Positions 8,388-16,776 of a stretch of 64,000 nucleotides of DNA are shown here, piece after piece. The notes beneath the pieces were generated by a model. That model was given only the letters and a program-made list of their open reading frames with translations, was not told where the DNA came from and searched no databases. The stretch is from the NCBI RefSeq assembly GCF_006352025.1, contig NZ_CP040936.1:1922001-1986000 (forward strand). Direction: 5' to 3'. The stretch's first letter is position 1; every line of letters starts with the position of its first letter. The position numbers and the translations under genes are program-made. Origin of the DNA: Hymenobacter sp. DG01. Lineage in GTDB: Bacteria; Bacteroidota; Bacteroidia; Cytophagales; Hymenobacteraceae.

Positions 8388-10262
8388 CTACTGGAGAACT
8401 ACTTTATAAGAAAGTAATTGCCCACTCTCCTCTACCTGCACTACATACAAACCGGGGGCTACTGCCAGCTGCAGCTCCTGGGTAGGCAGGGCTTTGGCGC
8501 TCAACTGTTGTACTACCCGGCCCTGCAGATCCAGTACCCGCACCTGCGCGGCTTTGCTCAGGCCGCTGAGGGTAATGCGGCCATGGGTGGCGGGGTTGGG
8601 GTACACCCGCACCTTGGAGGCTTGGGCGGCTTTGCTGCTGAGCACGGTGGCCTGCACGTAGGTGCGCAGCCAGGCCAGCGCCGAGCGCTCGGTGTTGTCG
8701 GCGTTGGCGAGGTAGGCGCCCTGGGCCGTGCGCCAGTGGCCGGGACGGTAGCCCCACAGGGTCACGCCCTTCACGGCCGGGTGCGTCCAGAGGGTGGGGA
8801 ATACGCGCTGGTACTCGGCCAACTGCACGGCATCGTCAAGCTGGTTCGAGGAGTTTACACCATCAATGTCCAGCTCCGTAATATAAAGCGGCTTGCCGGC
8901 CGAAGCCAGCACATCGAGGTTGGCCTGCAGAGTAGCGGCCGGGATGTTACGGGTCTCGAAGGCGTGACCCTGAATGCCTACCCCGTCCACCAGGTTGCGC
9001 TCCTTGAGCAGGTTGATGATGCCGAGGTAGCGCTGGGCGCTACCGCTGCTGGTGATTACGCCGTAGTCGTTGATCATGAGCTGGGCCTTGGGGAAGTATT
9101 GCCGGGCCAGCTGAAACGACTTGATTACCCAGTCCCAGCCGGTGGCGCCGGCCCCACCCAGGGCTTCGTAGTAGTTGCCGGCGCCGCTGCCGGGGGTGTT
9201 GGGGCCGTTGTTGCCAGTGGAGCCGTTCAGGGGCAGGTCGTTGGTAGCTTCGTTCACGACCTCAATCTGGTCGAGGTCGGGGTAGCGCTGGGCCACGGCC
9301 GCAAACCACTCGTTGATTTCGGCCAGCTGCTCGGCAGCGGGCAGGTTTTCAATCCAGACCGGCTGCTGCTGCCCCCAGATGAGGGTGTGCATCTTGAAGG
9401 GGTAGCCCTTAGTCTTGGCCAGAGCGTAGGCCGAGTCCAGCTCGGTCCAGTTCATCTGGTTACGGGTGCCTTCCACGCTGCCCCACTTGCCGGCGTTTTC
9501 CGGCGTTACCTGGTTGAAGTAGGCGTTGAAGAAAGGCTTCTGGGGCTGGCTGTACACCCCGCCCAGGAACTTCGACTTACCGGCCGCTAGCACCGGACCT
9601 TTGGGAATAAAGGTAACCGGGGCGGTAGTAGAGCCCTGGGCGCCGGCATCGAGGTTAGCCACGGTGAAGTGGAGGCCCGTAGCGCCAAATACCAGCTTGT
9701 CAATGTCCAGGCCGTCTTCCCGGGCCCCAATCTGAAAGGTCTGGGTCAGGCTGCCGGCTGCTACTGTGAAGTTGATGGGCGCCTCGCCCCCGTTGAATTT
9801 TGAGAGGTTAATCCACTTCCAGACGCCATTGGTTGCCCCGCCGGCTCCGTCCACGGCAATGTTGCCGCTGGTGTAGCCCACGGAGTTCAGCTGGTTGACG
9901 GTAATCCAGTCGGCGTCAGCATCGACCTGCTTGGTCCCGAAGCCATTACCGTAGTAGAAACTGTCGTCGTTGGCGGTGGCGGGTCCTACCCGCACACGGG
10001 CGTAGAGGTCGTAGGCGCCGGCGCCGGGGAACGTTACGGAGTAGGTGATGACGCGCGCGGCCGTGCCGGGGTTCTGGCTGTTAATCGTAGCCGTGGGCTT
10101 CACGGTCACGTACTGCACGTCGGCCTGAGTGGCAGTGTTCCAGTCGGCGCCCAAGGTGCCGGTTTCGGCCTGCTGCACCACGGGCGCATTCTGCGCCCAG
10201 GCGGCCCCATTGCCGAGGAGAGCGAGTAGCGCTCCGGCAAAAAGAGTAGAGGTTTTGAACAT
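8388..10262 (-). CDS. GH10 endo-xylanase with N-terminal CBM-like and C-terminal T9SS domains
   Basis: A 624-residue secreted xylanase. A signal peptide (residues 1-23, ending AWA before QN) leads into a carbohydrate-binding-module-like beta domain (about 28-195, with a CBM6-type start QAETGTL), then a GH10 domain (about 220-540) with acid/base Glu338 in VVNEATND and nucleophile Glu463 in ITELDID. The last ~70 residues begin VYPNPATHGRITLSG and end in a sorting domain of the type IX secretion system, which would move it to the cell surface or medium. The ATG at 10262 gives the signal peptide directly. A 255-bp gap without recognised features separates it from the GH3 gene upstream, and a terminator follows. 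It is probably the surface enzyme that opens polymeric xylan for the SusCD pair. Confidence 0.93.
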   Translation of the reverse strand: MFKTSTLFAGALLALLGNGAAWAQNAPVVQQAETGTLGADWNTATQADVQYVTVKPTATINSQNPGTAARVITYSVTFPGAGAYDLYARVRVGPATANDDSFYYGNGFGTKQVDADADWITVNQLNSVGYTSGNIAVDGAGGATNGVWKWINLSKFNGGEAPINFTVAAGSLTQTFQIGAREDGLDIDKLVFGATGLHFTVANLDAGAQGSTTAPVTFIPKGPVLAAGKSKFLGGVYSQPQKPFFNAYFNQVTPENAGKWGSVEGTRNQMNWTELDSAYALAKTKGYPFKMHTLIWGQQQPVWIENLPAAEQLAEINEWFAAVAQRYPDLDQIEVVNEATNDLPLNGSTGNNGPNTPGSGAGNYYEALGGAGATGWDWVIKSFQLARQYFPKAQLMINDYGVITSSGSAQRYLGIINLLKERNLVDGVGIQGHAFETRNIPAATLQANLDVLASAGKPLYITELDIDGVNSSNQLDDAVQLAEYQRVFPTLWTHPAVKGVTLWGYRPGHWRTAQGAYLANADNTERSALAWLRTYVQATVLSSKAAQASKVRVYPNPATHGRITLSGLSKAAQVRVLDLQGRVVQQLSAKALPTQELQLAVAPGLYVVQVEESGQLLSYKVVLQ

Positions 10263-10517
10263 GATAAATGGGAAAAGTGGGTGTTTAAAAGCAGCCCCGG
10301 CAGGCAATGTGGGAGCCTGGCTGGGCTGTGGTTGGGAGCTACTGGAGGGGTAGGAAAATCAATCGGCTTCCCTTGGCCCCTCTCCGGAAAAGGATAGGGG
10401 AACTAGTTTCAGCATCATTCTGGCTTATCTTTCCCTCCCCCCTCCAGCCGAGAAGTCAGCTTATACTTCCAGCTTTTAGCCCCTCGAAGAGAAGACAGGA
10501 GGTAGGCGAACCAGAAA

Positions 10518-12704
10518 TTACTTAACCGCCAACACCGCCGTGGCCGGCTTGCTGGCCCCGAGGGTTTGGCTGCGCGCAGAGGGTAGGGAGCCGCCCACGG
10601 CAATGGTCACGGGGGCGGTGGGCGCTACCGATTTGCCCTGGGCGTCGATGAGGGCCAGCTGCTCGGGGGTGAGGGTGAACTTGATGGTGGCGCTGGCGCC
10701 GGGCTGAAGCTGCACGCGGCGGAAGTGTTTGAGGGCGTAGCGCGGAATCTGCTGGCCCTGTCGAGGGGTATGGGTGAGGTAGAGCTGCACCACTTCCTCA
10801 CCGGCTACTTTGCCAGTGTTGCGCACGGTGGCTTCTACTTCTACCGGCTTGTTCCGGGCTGCTTTCTTGGGCAGCTTCAGGCCGGAGTACTCAAATTTGG
10901 CGTAGCTCAGGCCGTAGCCAAAGGGGTACATGGGCTCCTGGCTCATGTAGCGGTAGGTGCGACCCAGCATGCCGTAGCTTTCGTAGGCGGGCAGCTGGTC
11001 GAGGCTCTTGGGGAAGGTGATGGGCAGCTTGCCCGAGGGCGACACTTTCCCGAACACGATGTCGGCCACGGCGTTGCCGCCTTCCTGACCGGGGTACCAG
11101 GCCAGCACCACGGCATCGGCCAGTTCGTGCACCTCCGAGAGGTTCATGGGGCTGCCGCCAGTAATGATGGCTACGATGGGCTGGGTGTTGTTTTTGCGCA
11201 GGCCACGCAGGAAATCAATCTGGTTCTGGGGCAGGTTGTAGTCGAGCCGGTCGCCGAATGAGGGAGAGGCAATGGACTCGCCCTCCTCTCCTTCCAGCAG
11301 CCCCGTAATGCCCAGCACTACAAACGTAGCATCCGAGGTGCGGGCCGTGCCGCTCACCCAGTCCACGCCGTTCTGGTTGGGGCGGTCGAGCAAGGCGCCG
11401 GGACGGTACTGCATCTGGCTGGCGGGACTCACCCCGGCCACCAGACCCTCCAGAATAGTTTTCATCTCGGGGTTGACGCCGTAGTAGTTGCCCAGCAGCG
11501 CGTCGAGGTTGGCGGCGTTGGGACCCGTCACGAAGTACTTGGCTAGGTCGTTGCGCAGGGGTAGCACGCCGTTGTTTTTCAGCAGCACAATGGACTTCTG
11601 GGCGGCCTCGCGGGCCAGGGCGCGGTGCTGGGGGCTGTTGATGACCTCGGCGCCCAGCTTGTCGTAGGGGCTGCTGCCGGGGGCGTCAAACAAACCCAGC
11701 TTGAACTTGGTGCGCAGCAGAATGGCCAGGGAGCTGTCCATCTTGGCCTCCGTGGTCAGCCCTTTCTGCACCGCCTCGGGCAAGGACGGGTACACGCTGC
11801 CGCAGTTCAGGTTTACGCCGCGCTCCAGGGCCAGAGCGGCGGCCTCGGCGGGCGTTTTCACCACGTTGTGACCCTTGTAGAAGTCCACCAGCGCCCAGCA
11901 GTCCGACACGATGTGGCCCTTAAAGCTCCACTGCTTGCGCAGCACATCCTGCAGCAGGTACTGGTTGCCGCAGCAGGGCTCCCCGTTGGTGGCGTTGTAG
12001 GCGCACATTACGGCTTCCACATCGGCATCTACCAGCTGCTTAAAGGCCGGCAGATAGGTTTCCCGCAAATCCTGGGGCGAGGCCACGGCGTTGAACTCAT
12101 GGCGCAGCTTCTCGGGGCCACTGTGCACGGCAAAGTGCTTGGCGCAGGCCGCTACTTTCAGGTGCTGGGGGTCAGGGCCCTGCAAACCTTTCACAAACGC
12201 TACCCCCAGGCGCCCCGTCAGGGTCGGGTCCTCGCCGTAGGTTTCCTGGCCCCTACCCCAACGCGGGTCGCGGAAGATGTTGATGTTGGGCGTCCAGAAC
12301 GTGAGGCCGCTGTACTGCTGGCGGTAGCCCTTGGCCACGGAGGCGTTGTACATGGCGCGGGCCTCATCGGAAATAGCCGTGGACACACGCAGGGCCAGGT
12401 CGTCGTCGAAAGTAGCGCCCAGCCCGATGGCCTGCGGGAACACCGTAGCGGCACCCGCCCGCCCTACCCCGTGCAGGGCCTCGTTCCACCAGTTGTAGGC
12501 CGGGATGTTCAGCCGCTCAATGGCCTTGCTGTTGTACATCATCTGATCGGCCTTTTCCTCCAGGGTGAGGCGCGAAATCAGGTCCCGTACCCGCACGTTC
12601 ACGGGCTTGGAGGGGTCGAGGTAAGCGGCCGGAGCCTGCTGGGCCTGTACCGTGGGCAAGCTCAGGCAGGCCAGCACCCCCGATAGGAGCAGATGTTTCT
12701 TCAT
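10518..12704 (-). CDS. GH3 beta-xylosidase / beta-glucosidase
   Basis: A 728-residue exported GH3 enzyme with a signal peptide (residues 1-22, ending VQAQ). The (alpha/beta)8 domain carries the nucleophile Asp268 in GHIVSDCWALVDF, with the substrate-site blocks ARCM-like PRWGRGQETYGEDP and AKHFAVHSGPE. The alpha/beta sandwich and a C-terminal fibronectin-III-like domain (from about residue 610, with LTHTPRQGQ) follow. HGVGRAG with NWWNEALHG resembles GH3 beta-xylosidases of the xylan-1,4-beta-xylosidase type, and context supports release of xylose from xylo-oligosaccharides in the periplasm. Activity on beta-glucosides or arabinosides cannot be excluded. It sits between the acetylesterase and the GH10 gene in the same orientation. 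Confidence 0.93.
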   Translation of the reverse strand: MKKHLLLSGVLACLSLPTVQAQQAPAAYLDPSKPVNVRVRDLISRLTLEEKADQMMYNSKAIERLNIPAYNWWNEALHGVGRAGAATVFPQAIGLGATFDDDLALRVSTAISDEARAMYNASVAKGYRQQYSGLTFWTPNINIFRDPRWGRGQETYGEDPTLTGRLGVAFVKGLQGPDPQHLKVAACAKHFAVHSGPEKLRHEFNAVASPQDLRETYLPAFKQLVDADVEAVMCAYNATNGEPCCGNQYLLQDVLRKQWSFKGHIVSDCWALVDFYKGHNVVKTPAEAAALALERGVNLNCGSVYPSLPEAVQKGLTTEAKMDSSLAILLRTKFKLGLFDAPGSSPYDKLGAEVINSPQHRALAREAAQKSIVLLKNNGVLPLRNDLAKYFVTGPNAANLDALLGNYYGVNPEMKTILEGLVAGVSPASQMQYRPGALLDRPNQNGVDWVSGTARTSDATFVVLGITGLLEGEEGESIASPSFGDRLDYNLPQNQIDFLRGLRKNNTQPIVAIITGGSPMNLSEVHELADAVVLAWYPGQEGGNAVADIVFGKVSPSGKLPITFPKSLDQLPAYESYGMLGRTYRYMSQEPMYPFGYGLSYAKFEYSGLKLPKKAARNKPVEVEATVRNTGKVAGEEVVQLYLTHTPRQGQQIPRYALKHFRRVQLQPGASATIKFTLTPEQLALIDAQGKSVAPTAPVTIAVGGSLPSARSQTLGASKPATAVLAVK

Positions 12705-12867
12705 AGGGTGGGAAAGGAGGAGTCAGGAAACGCAACGCCCTGAGGCCCCGAAAACTCGGGACCTAACAAAGCGGCATAGTACGGGTAGGTGCGGACGTCA
12801 GCCTGGGGAGCCGACGGGTAGGTAGGGTTGCTTCGGAAGAAAGACTTTAGAAGCAGCAAAAGGGCAG

Positions 12868-14826
12868 TTATTGAGCCGGTGCGGTTACTGGCACGCTGGC
12901 CTGAAACGGCGAAGCGGGTAGTCCTTCCTTGTTGTAGAGGTTGGCGCCCTCTGGGTTATCGGCCCAGGCGTAGCGCACGGCCACGGGAGTAGGCACGGCA
13001 TCGCTCCAAACCACCACCTTGTCGCCTTCAATCCGGGCCTGGGCCCACACGAATTTCTTGTCGGACCCGGCCACGGCGAAGTGCTTCAGCGCACCGCCGC
13101 CTTGGGCCGCCAAGCCGCCCCCGATACCCGAAAAGCTCAGCGTCACCTGGTTGCCGCTAACCTGCATGGACTGGTAGAGCGGCCCCGAGGCTACTACTTT
13201 TTTCTCGCCGTAGGCTACCTGCTGCGCCGCCAGCGCCAGGCGGTGCCCCACGGTTTGCTTGTCCAGGGGGTGAATGTCGTTCCACTCGCCCACATCCGTA
13301 GCCACGGCCATGGCGGTGCGCGGCACAGCCAGGGTGCGGCGCTGGGCGTCGCGTACTTCGGCCCAGCCACTCTCGCCGGGCTCCGGCCTCGTCACCATGA
13401 AATTGGCCAGTTGCACGTATAGAAACGGCAGGTCGGGCCGCCGGAACTGGGCGCGCCAGTCACTGATCAGGCCGGTCATCAGGGCTTGGTAGTCCTGGGG
13501 GCGGCCGGCGTTGCTCTCGCCCTGGTACCAGAGCACGCCCTTGAGGGCATAGGGCAGCACTGGGGCAATCATACCATTAAACAGGGCACCGGGCTGAAAC
13601 TGAAAGGGCGTTGTGCCGGGTGTAGGCGACAGCGCGGCGCCCAGCCTGTACTGCCAGGGCCCGCGCAGATCCAGGTTCTGCTCACCGGCCCGCAGCTCGT
13701 ATTTTTTGTCGGGCGTGAAGCCGCCACGGCCCCCGTTGCTGATCAGGCGCACGATTACCACGTTTTTGCCGGCCTTCAGCACACCGGGCTTCACTTCGTA
13801 TTTGCGGGGCGGATACTGGTAGCCGGTGGTGCCCACCAACTGCCCGTTGATGTAGGTAGAGTCGGCATCGACGAGGGTGCCCAGCTCCAGGCGGGCAGGC
13901 TGCCCTACCATGCTGGCGGGCACCTCTACCTCTTTCCGGAACCACACCACACCATTCACCAGGCCCAGCGGAGTCTGGTCGGCCCAGTAGCCGGGCACGC
14001 CCATGGTGCGCCAGTCGCGGGCATCGTAGGCCGGTTCCGACCATTTTTGCTGGCCGCGGACCTCGCCCTGGTCGGCCTGGTAGAGGCGCTGGTACCAGCC
14101 GGCTACGGCCGCGCCTTCGCGCTGCCGCTGCCCGGCTACCTGGGTGCTGTCGCGGTACTTATCGGCCTGCTGCACGTAGTTCGGGAACTGGCGCAGGGCG
14201 TCGGCGCTCAGCCAGGCTTCGGCAGGCGAGCCACCCACAGCATCCTTGATGAGGCCCACCGGCACCTGGTACTTGGCGTTAATTTCCTTGGCGAAGAAGT
14301 AGCCTACCGCCGAGAACTGCAGCACCGTCTGCGGGTCGGCGGCTACCCATTTGCCGCCGGCCACGTCGGTGCGGGGCTTCTGCAGGGTAGAGGTCATGGG
14401 CACCTCAAACTGCCGGATGCGCGGGTTGGCAGCCTGGGCAATGGCCTCCGGAAACTTGTCGCGCAGGCGCGACATGGGCGTTTCCATGTTCGACTGCCCC
14501 GAGAGCAGCCACACGTCGCCTACCAGCACATCAGTCAGTTCTACCTGGTTTGAGGCCTTGAACCGCATGGTGTAGGGCCCGCCGGCTGCTTGAGCCGGCA
14601 GCGTTATGGTCCACTTGCCGGCGGGGCCGGTGGTGGCGGTGTAGGTTTTGTTGCGGAAGGTCAGGGCGACCTTCTCACCCTGGGCAGCCCAGCCCCAGAG
14701 GGTCAGCTTCGTATCCCGCTGGAGCACCATTCCGTTGCTAACCAATCGTGGCAACCGGACCTGGGCTACGGCCGCGTGGCTGAGCAGTGCGGTTGCTACG
14801 AACAGGATATTGGAAATCAGCTTCAT
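12868..14826 (-). CDS. SASA-family carbohydrate O-acetylesterase (sialate O-acetylesterase-like)
   Basis: A 652-residue exported esterase that probably removes acetyl groups from xylan or xylo-oligosaccharides. After a signal peptide (residues 1-21) it has LSGQSNME with the catalytic Ser112, VLWYQGESNAG (about 431-441) and NDIHP with Asp517/His519, the SGNH-like catalytic set of the SASA family. An additional jelly-roll domain resembling the sugar-binding domain of GH2 enzymes (about 265-395) is inserted between the serine and the Asp/His blocks. I chose the ATG at 14826 (MKLISNI) because it begins the signal peptide. Many homologues are called sialate O-acetylesterase, but the xylan locus makes acetyl-xylo-oligosaccharide the likely substrate; this is inference. 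Confidence 0.87.
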   Translation of the reverse strand: MKLISNILFVATALLSHAAVAQVRLPRLVSNGMVLQRDTKLTLWGWAAQGEKVALTFRNKTYTATTGPAGKWTITLPAQAAGGPYTMRFKASNQVELTDVLVGDVWLLSGQSNMETPMSRLRDKFPEAIAQAANPRIRQFEVPMTSTLQKPRTDVAGGKWVAADPQTVLQFSAVGYFFAKEINAKYQVPVGLIKDAVGGSPAEAWLSADALRQFPNYVQQADKYRDSTQVAGQRQREGAAVAGWYQRLYQADQGEVRGQQKWSEPAYDARDWRTMGVPGYWADQTPLGLVNGVVWFRKEVEVPASMVGQPARLELGTLVDADSTYINGQLVGTTGYQYPPRKYEVKPGVLKAGKNVVIVRLISNGGRGGFTPDKKYELRAGEQNLDLRGPWQYRLGAALSPTPGTTPFQFQPGALFNGMIAPVLPYALKGVLWYQGESNAGRPQDYQALMTGLISDWRAQFRRPDLPFLYVQLANFMVTRPEPGESGWAEVRDAQRRTLAVPRTAMAVATDVGEWNDIHPLDKQTVGHRLALAAQQVAYGEKKVVASGPLYQSMQVSGNQVTLSFSGIGGGLAAQGGGALKHFAVAGSDKKFVWAQARIEGDKVVVWSDAVPTPVAVRYAWADNPEGANLYNKEGLPASPFQASVPVTAPAQ

Positions 14827-14921
14827 GAGGATATGTGCGTGACTGAGGAAGATGAGCAAGGTACCAGAAGAAGAAGCCGTAGCTTCCTTGCGGAAAACCA
14901 CGGCTTCTGTCCTGGCGGCAA

Positions 14922-16676
14922 TTAATAGCCGGGGTTCTGGGTAATCTTACCGCCGGTCCGGTCAATGTCCTGCTGCGGAATCGGACGGAGCACGTGGTAG
15001 GGCTGGATGTTGGCCGCCGCGTCGGAGCCGTAGGTGCCGCTGATGCCATTCACGGGCACGGTCTTATTGACGGTGGCCGGCACGCGGGTTACGGGGTTGG
15101 TTTTCACCCGCTCCACCAGCTTGCCGGTGCGGGTCAGGTCCATCCAGCGCATCACCTCGCCGCCCAGCTCGCGGGTGCGCTCATCCAGAATGAAGTCGAT
15201 GTTGAGCTGGCTGGCCGTGATGCGCATCTGGGCTTCCTTGCCCGGCGCCGCAGCCCGCACCCGCACCGTATTGATGAAGTCGACGGCCTTGGTCATGTTG
15301 TTGAGGTACATGTTGGCCTCGGCGGCAATCAGGTAGGTTTCAGCCAAGCGGTACACGATGAAGGGACGAACTGAGGGCGCGTTGGTGCTGGCCCGGCGCA
15401 CGTCGTCGTACTTGTTCATCACGGGGTAGTACTCGCGGGTGTGCTGGCTGGGCTGGATTACCCGGTAAGGCACCGGGCGGCGGGCGGCGATGCGCGCCAG
15501 TACGGCGGCCGGCAGCTCGTAGCTGGGGTACCAGAGCGAGGTGTCGCCGATGATGGCGGCAGTGCTGCCACTGGCCGCGCCCGGCGAGTTGACGTACCAG
15601 GTGGTCGTGAACCACTTGTTGAAGCGCGTGTCGGTGGTGCGCAGGGTCCGGCCAGCTTCGCCGGGCATGTTGTAGGAGTTGAGCAGGTAGGGCGTGGGCA
15701 CGAACCGGGCAAATGGCCGGCCGTTCTTCAGGTCGCGCACCATGTTCGGGATGCCCTGCTCGTAGCGGCTGCGGTAGAAGAAGCTGGAAGCGTTGCCGCC
15801 GTTGAAGTAGTTCTGCTCGCTGGTCTGCGTGAAGGTTGGGTCGGTGCTGTACTGCACGTTCATCAGCACCTCGGGGCCGTTTTCGTTCTGGTCGGCAAAC
15901 ACGCGGGCGGGGTCGGCTTCCAGGTTTTTGCCGTAGCGCGTGCGGTTGTTGATCAGCTCCTCGGCGTACTGCGCGGCCTTGGCGTAGTCGTCGGCCTGCT
16001 TGGCCGTGGAGGTGGCGCGGGTCAGGTACACTTTGGCCAGAATGTGCAGGGCCGTGGCGCGCGACACGCGGCCGGGCTGGCCCGGTGTGTTGGCAATGTT
16101 GGCCAGCGCATCCGTCAGGTCCGCAATAATGGCGTTGTAAACGTCGGCAATGGGCGTGCGCGCAATGTCGGTGGTAGGCGTATCGCGGAATTCGAGCTGC
16201 AGCGGCACGTCGCCCCACTGCTGCACCAGCAGGAAGTAGTAGTGGGCGCGCAGCACTTTGGTTTCGGCCACAATCTGCTGCACGCGGGCCGCCGGAATGC
16301 CCTGCACCGTGGCGGCGTATTTCAGCACGCCGTTGGCCCCGTTGATGTACTGGTAGTAGTTGTTCCACTGGTTGGTTACCACGCCGGCCGAGGGCCCGAA
16401 GTTCAGGCCGCGGGCATACTCGTGAAAGCCATCCTGGTCGGCAATGCCGCGCATGAACTCATCGGTACCCGTCACGGCCATGTACATGGCCTGCTCGTTG
16501 CCGTAGATGTTGCGGTGGCCGGCGTACACGCCGGTCAGGCCGGCCTCCACGCCCTGCGGAGTTCCCAGAAACGACGGTACCAGAACGGATTGGGGATCTT
16601 CTTCCAGAAGATCTTCGCACCCGCTAACGGACACGAGCAGAGCAAGTCCCAGAAGTGCAAGAAAAGACTTTTTCAT
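14922..16676 (-). CDS. SusD-like outer-membrane glycan-binding lipoprotein
   Basis: A 584-residue SusD/RagB-family lipoprotein. The start at 16676 gives a lipoprotein signal with the lipobox VSGC (Cys20) followed by acidic EDLLEEDP, which fits surface export in Bacteroidota. TPR-like helical segments such as VLRAHYYFLLVQQWGDVP and ATALHILAKVYLT, and the C-terminal FILDERTRELGGEVMRWMDL, are diagnostic. It lies 100 bp after the susC stop and would form the lid of the SusC transporter, binding xylo-oligosaccharides. The longer in-frame ORF starting at 16769 has no lipoprotein signal and is rejected. Confidence 0.95.
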   Translation of the reverse strand: MKKSFLALLGLALLVSVSGCEDLLEEDPQSVLVPSFLGTPQGVEAGLTGVYAGHRNIYGNEQAMYMAVTGTDEFMRGIADQDGFHEYARGLNFGPSAGVVTNQWNNYYQYINGANGVLKYAATVQGIPAARVQQIVAETKVLRAHYYFLLVQQWGDVPLQLEFRDTPTTDIARTPIADVYNAIIADLTDALANIANTPGQPGRVSRATALHILAKVYLTRATSTAKQADDYAKAAQYAEELINNRTRYGKNLEADPARVFADQNENGPEVLMNVQYSTDPTFTQTSEQNYFNGGNASSFFYRSRYEQGIPNMVRDLKNGRPFARFVPTPYLLNSYNMPGEAGRTLRTTDTRFNKWFTTTWYVNSPGAASGSTAAIIGDTSLWYPSYELPAAVLARIAARRPVPYRVIQPSQHTREYYPVMNKYDDVRRASTNAPSVRPFIVYRLAETYLIAAEANMYLNNMTKAVDFINTVRVRAAAPGKEAQMRITASQLNIDFILDERTRELGGEVMRWMDLTRTGKLVERVKTNPVTRVPATVNKTVPVNGISGTYGSDAAANIQPYHVLRPIPQQDIDRTGGKITQNPGY

Positions 16677-16776
16677 ATAAAGTAGCGCCGCGGCGCCGGT
16701 TGAATCGTTGAAAAGGAGGTGAGAAAGGCGGCCGGAAACCGAGGCAGCTCCCGGCCCGCCGGCCCACAATCAGTAG

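Noticed and set aside
11625..12686. Open frame opposite the GH3 gene
   Set aside because: Antisense shadow of a gene with an intact nucleophile and signal peptide; the composition is unnatural.
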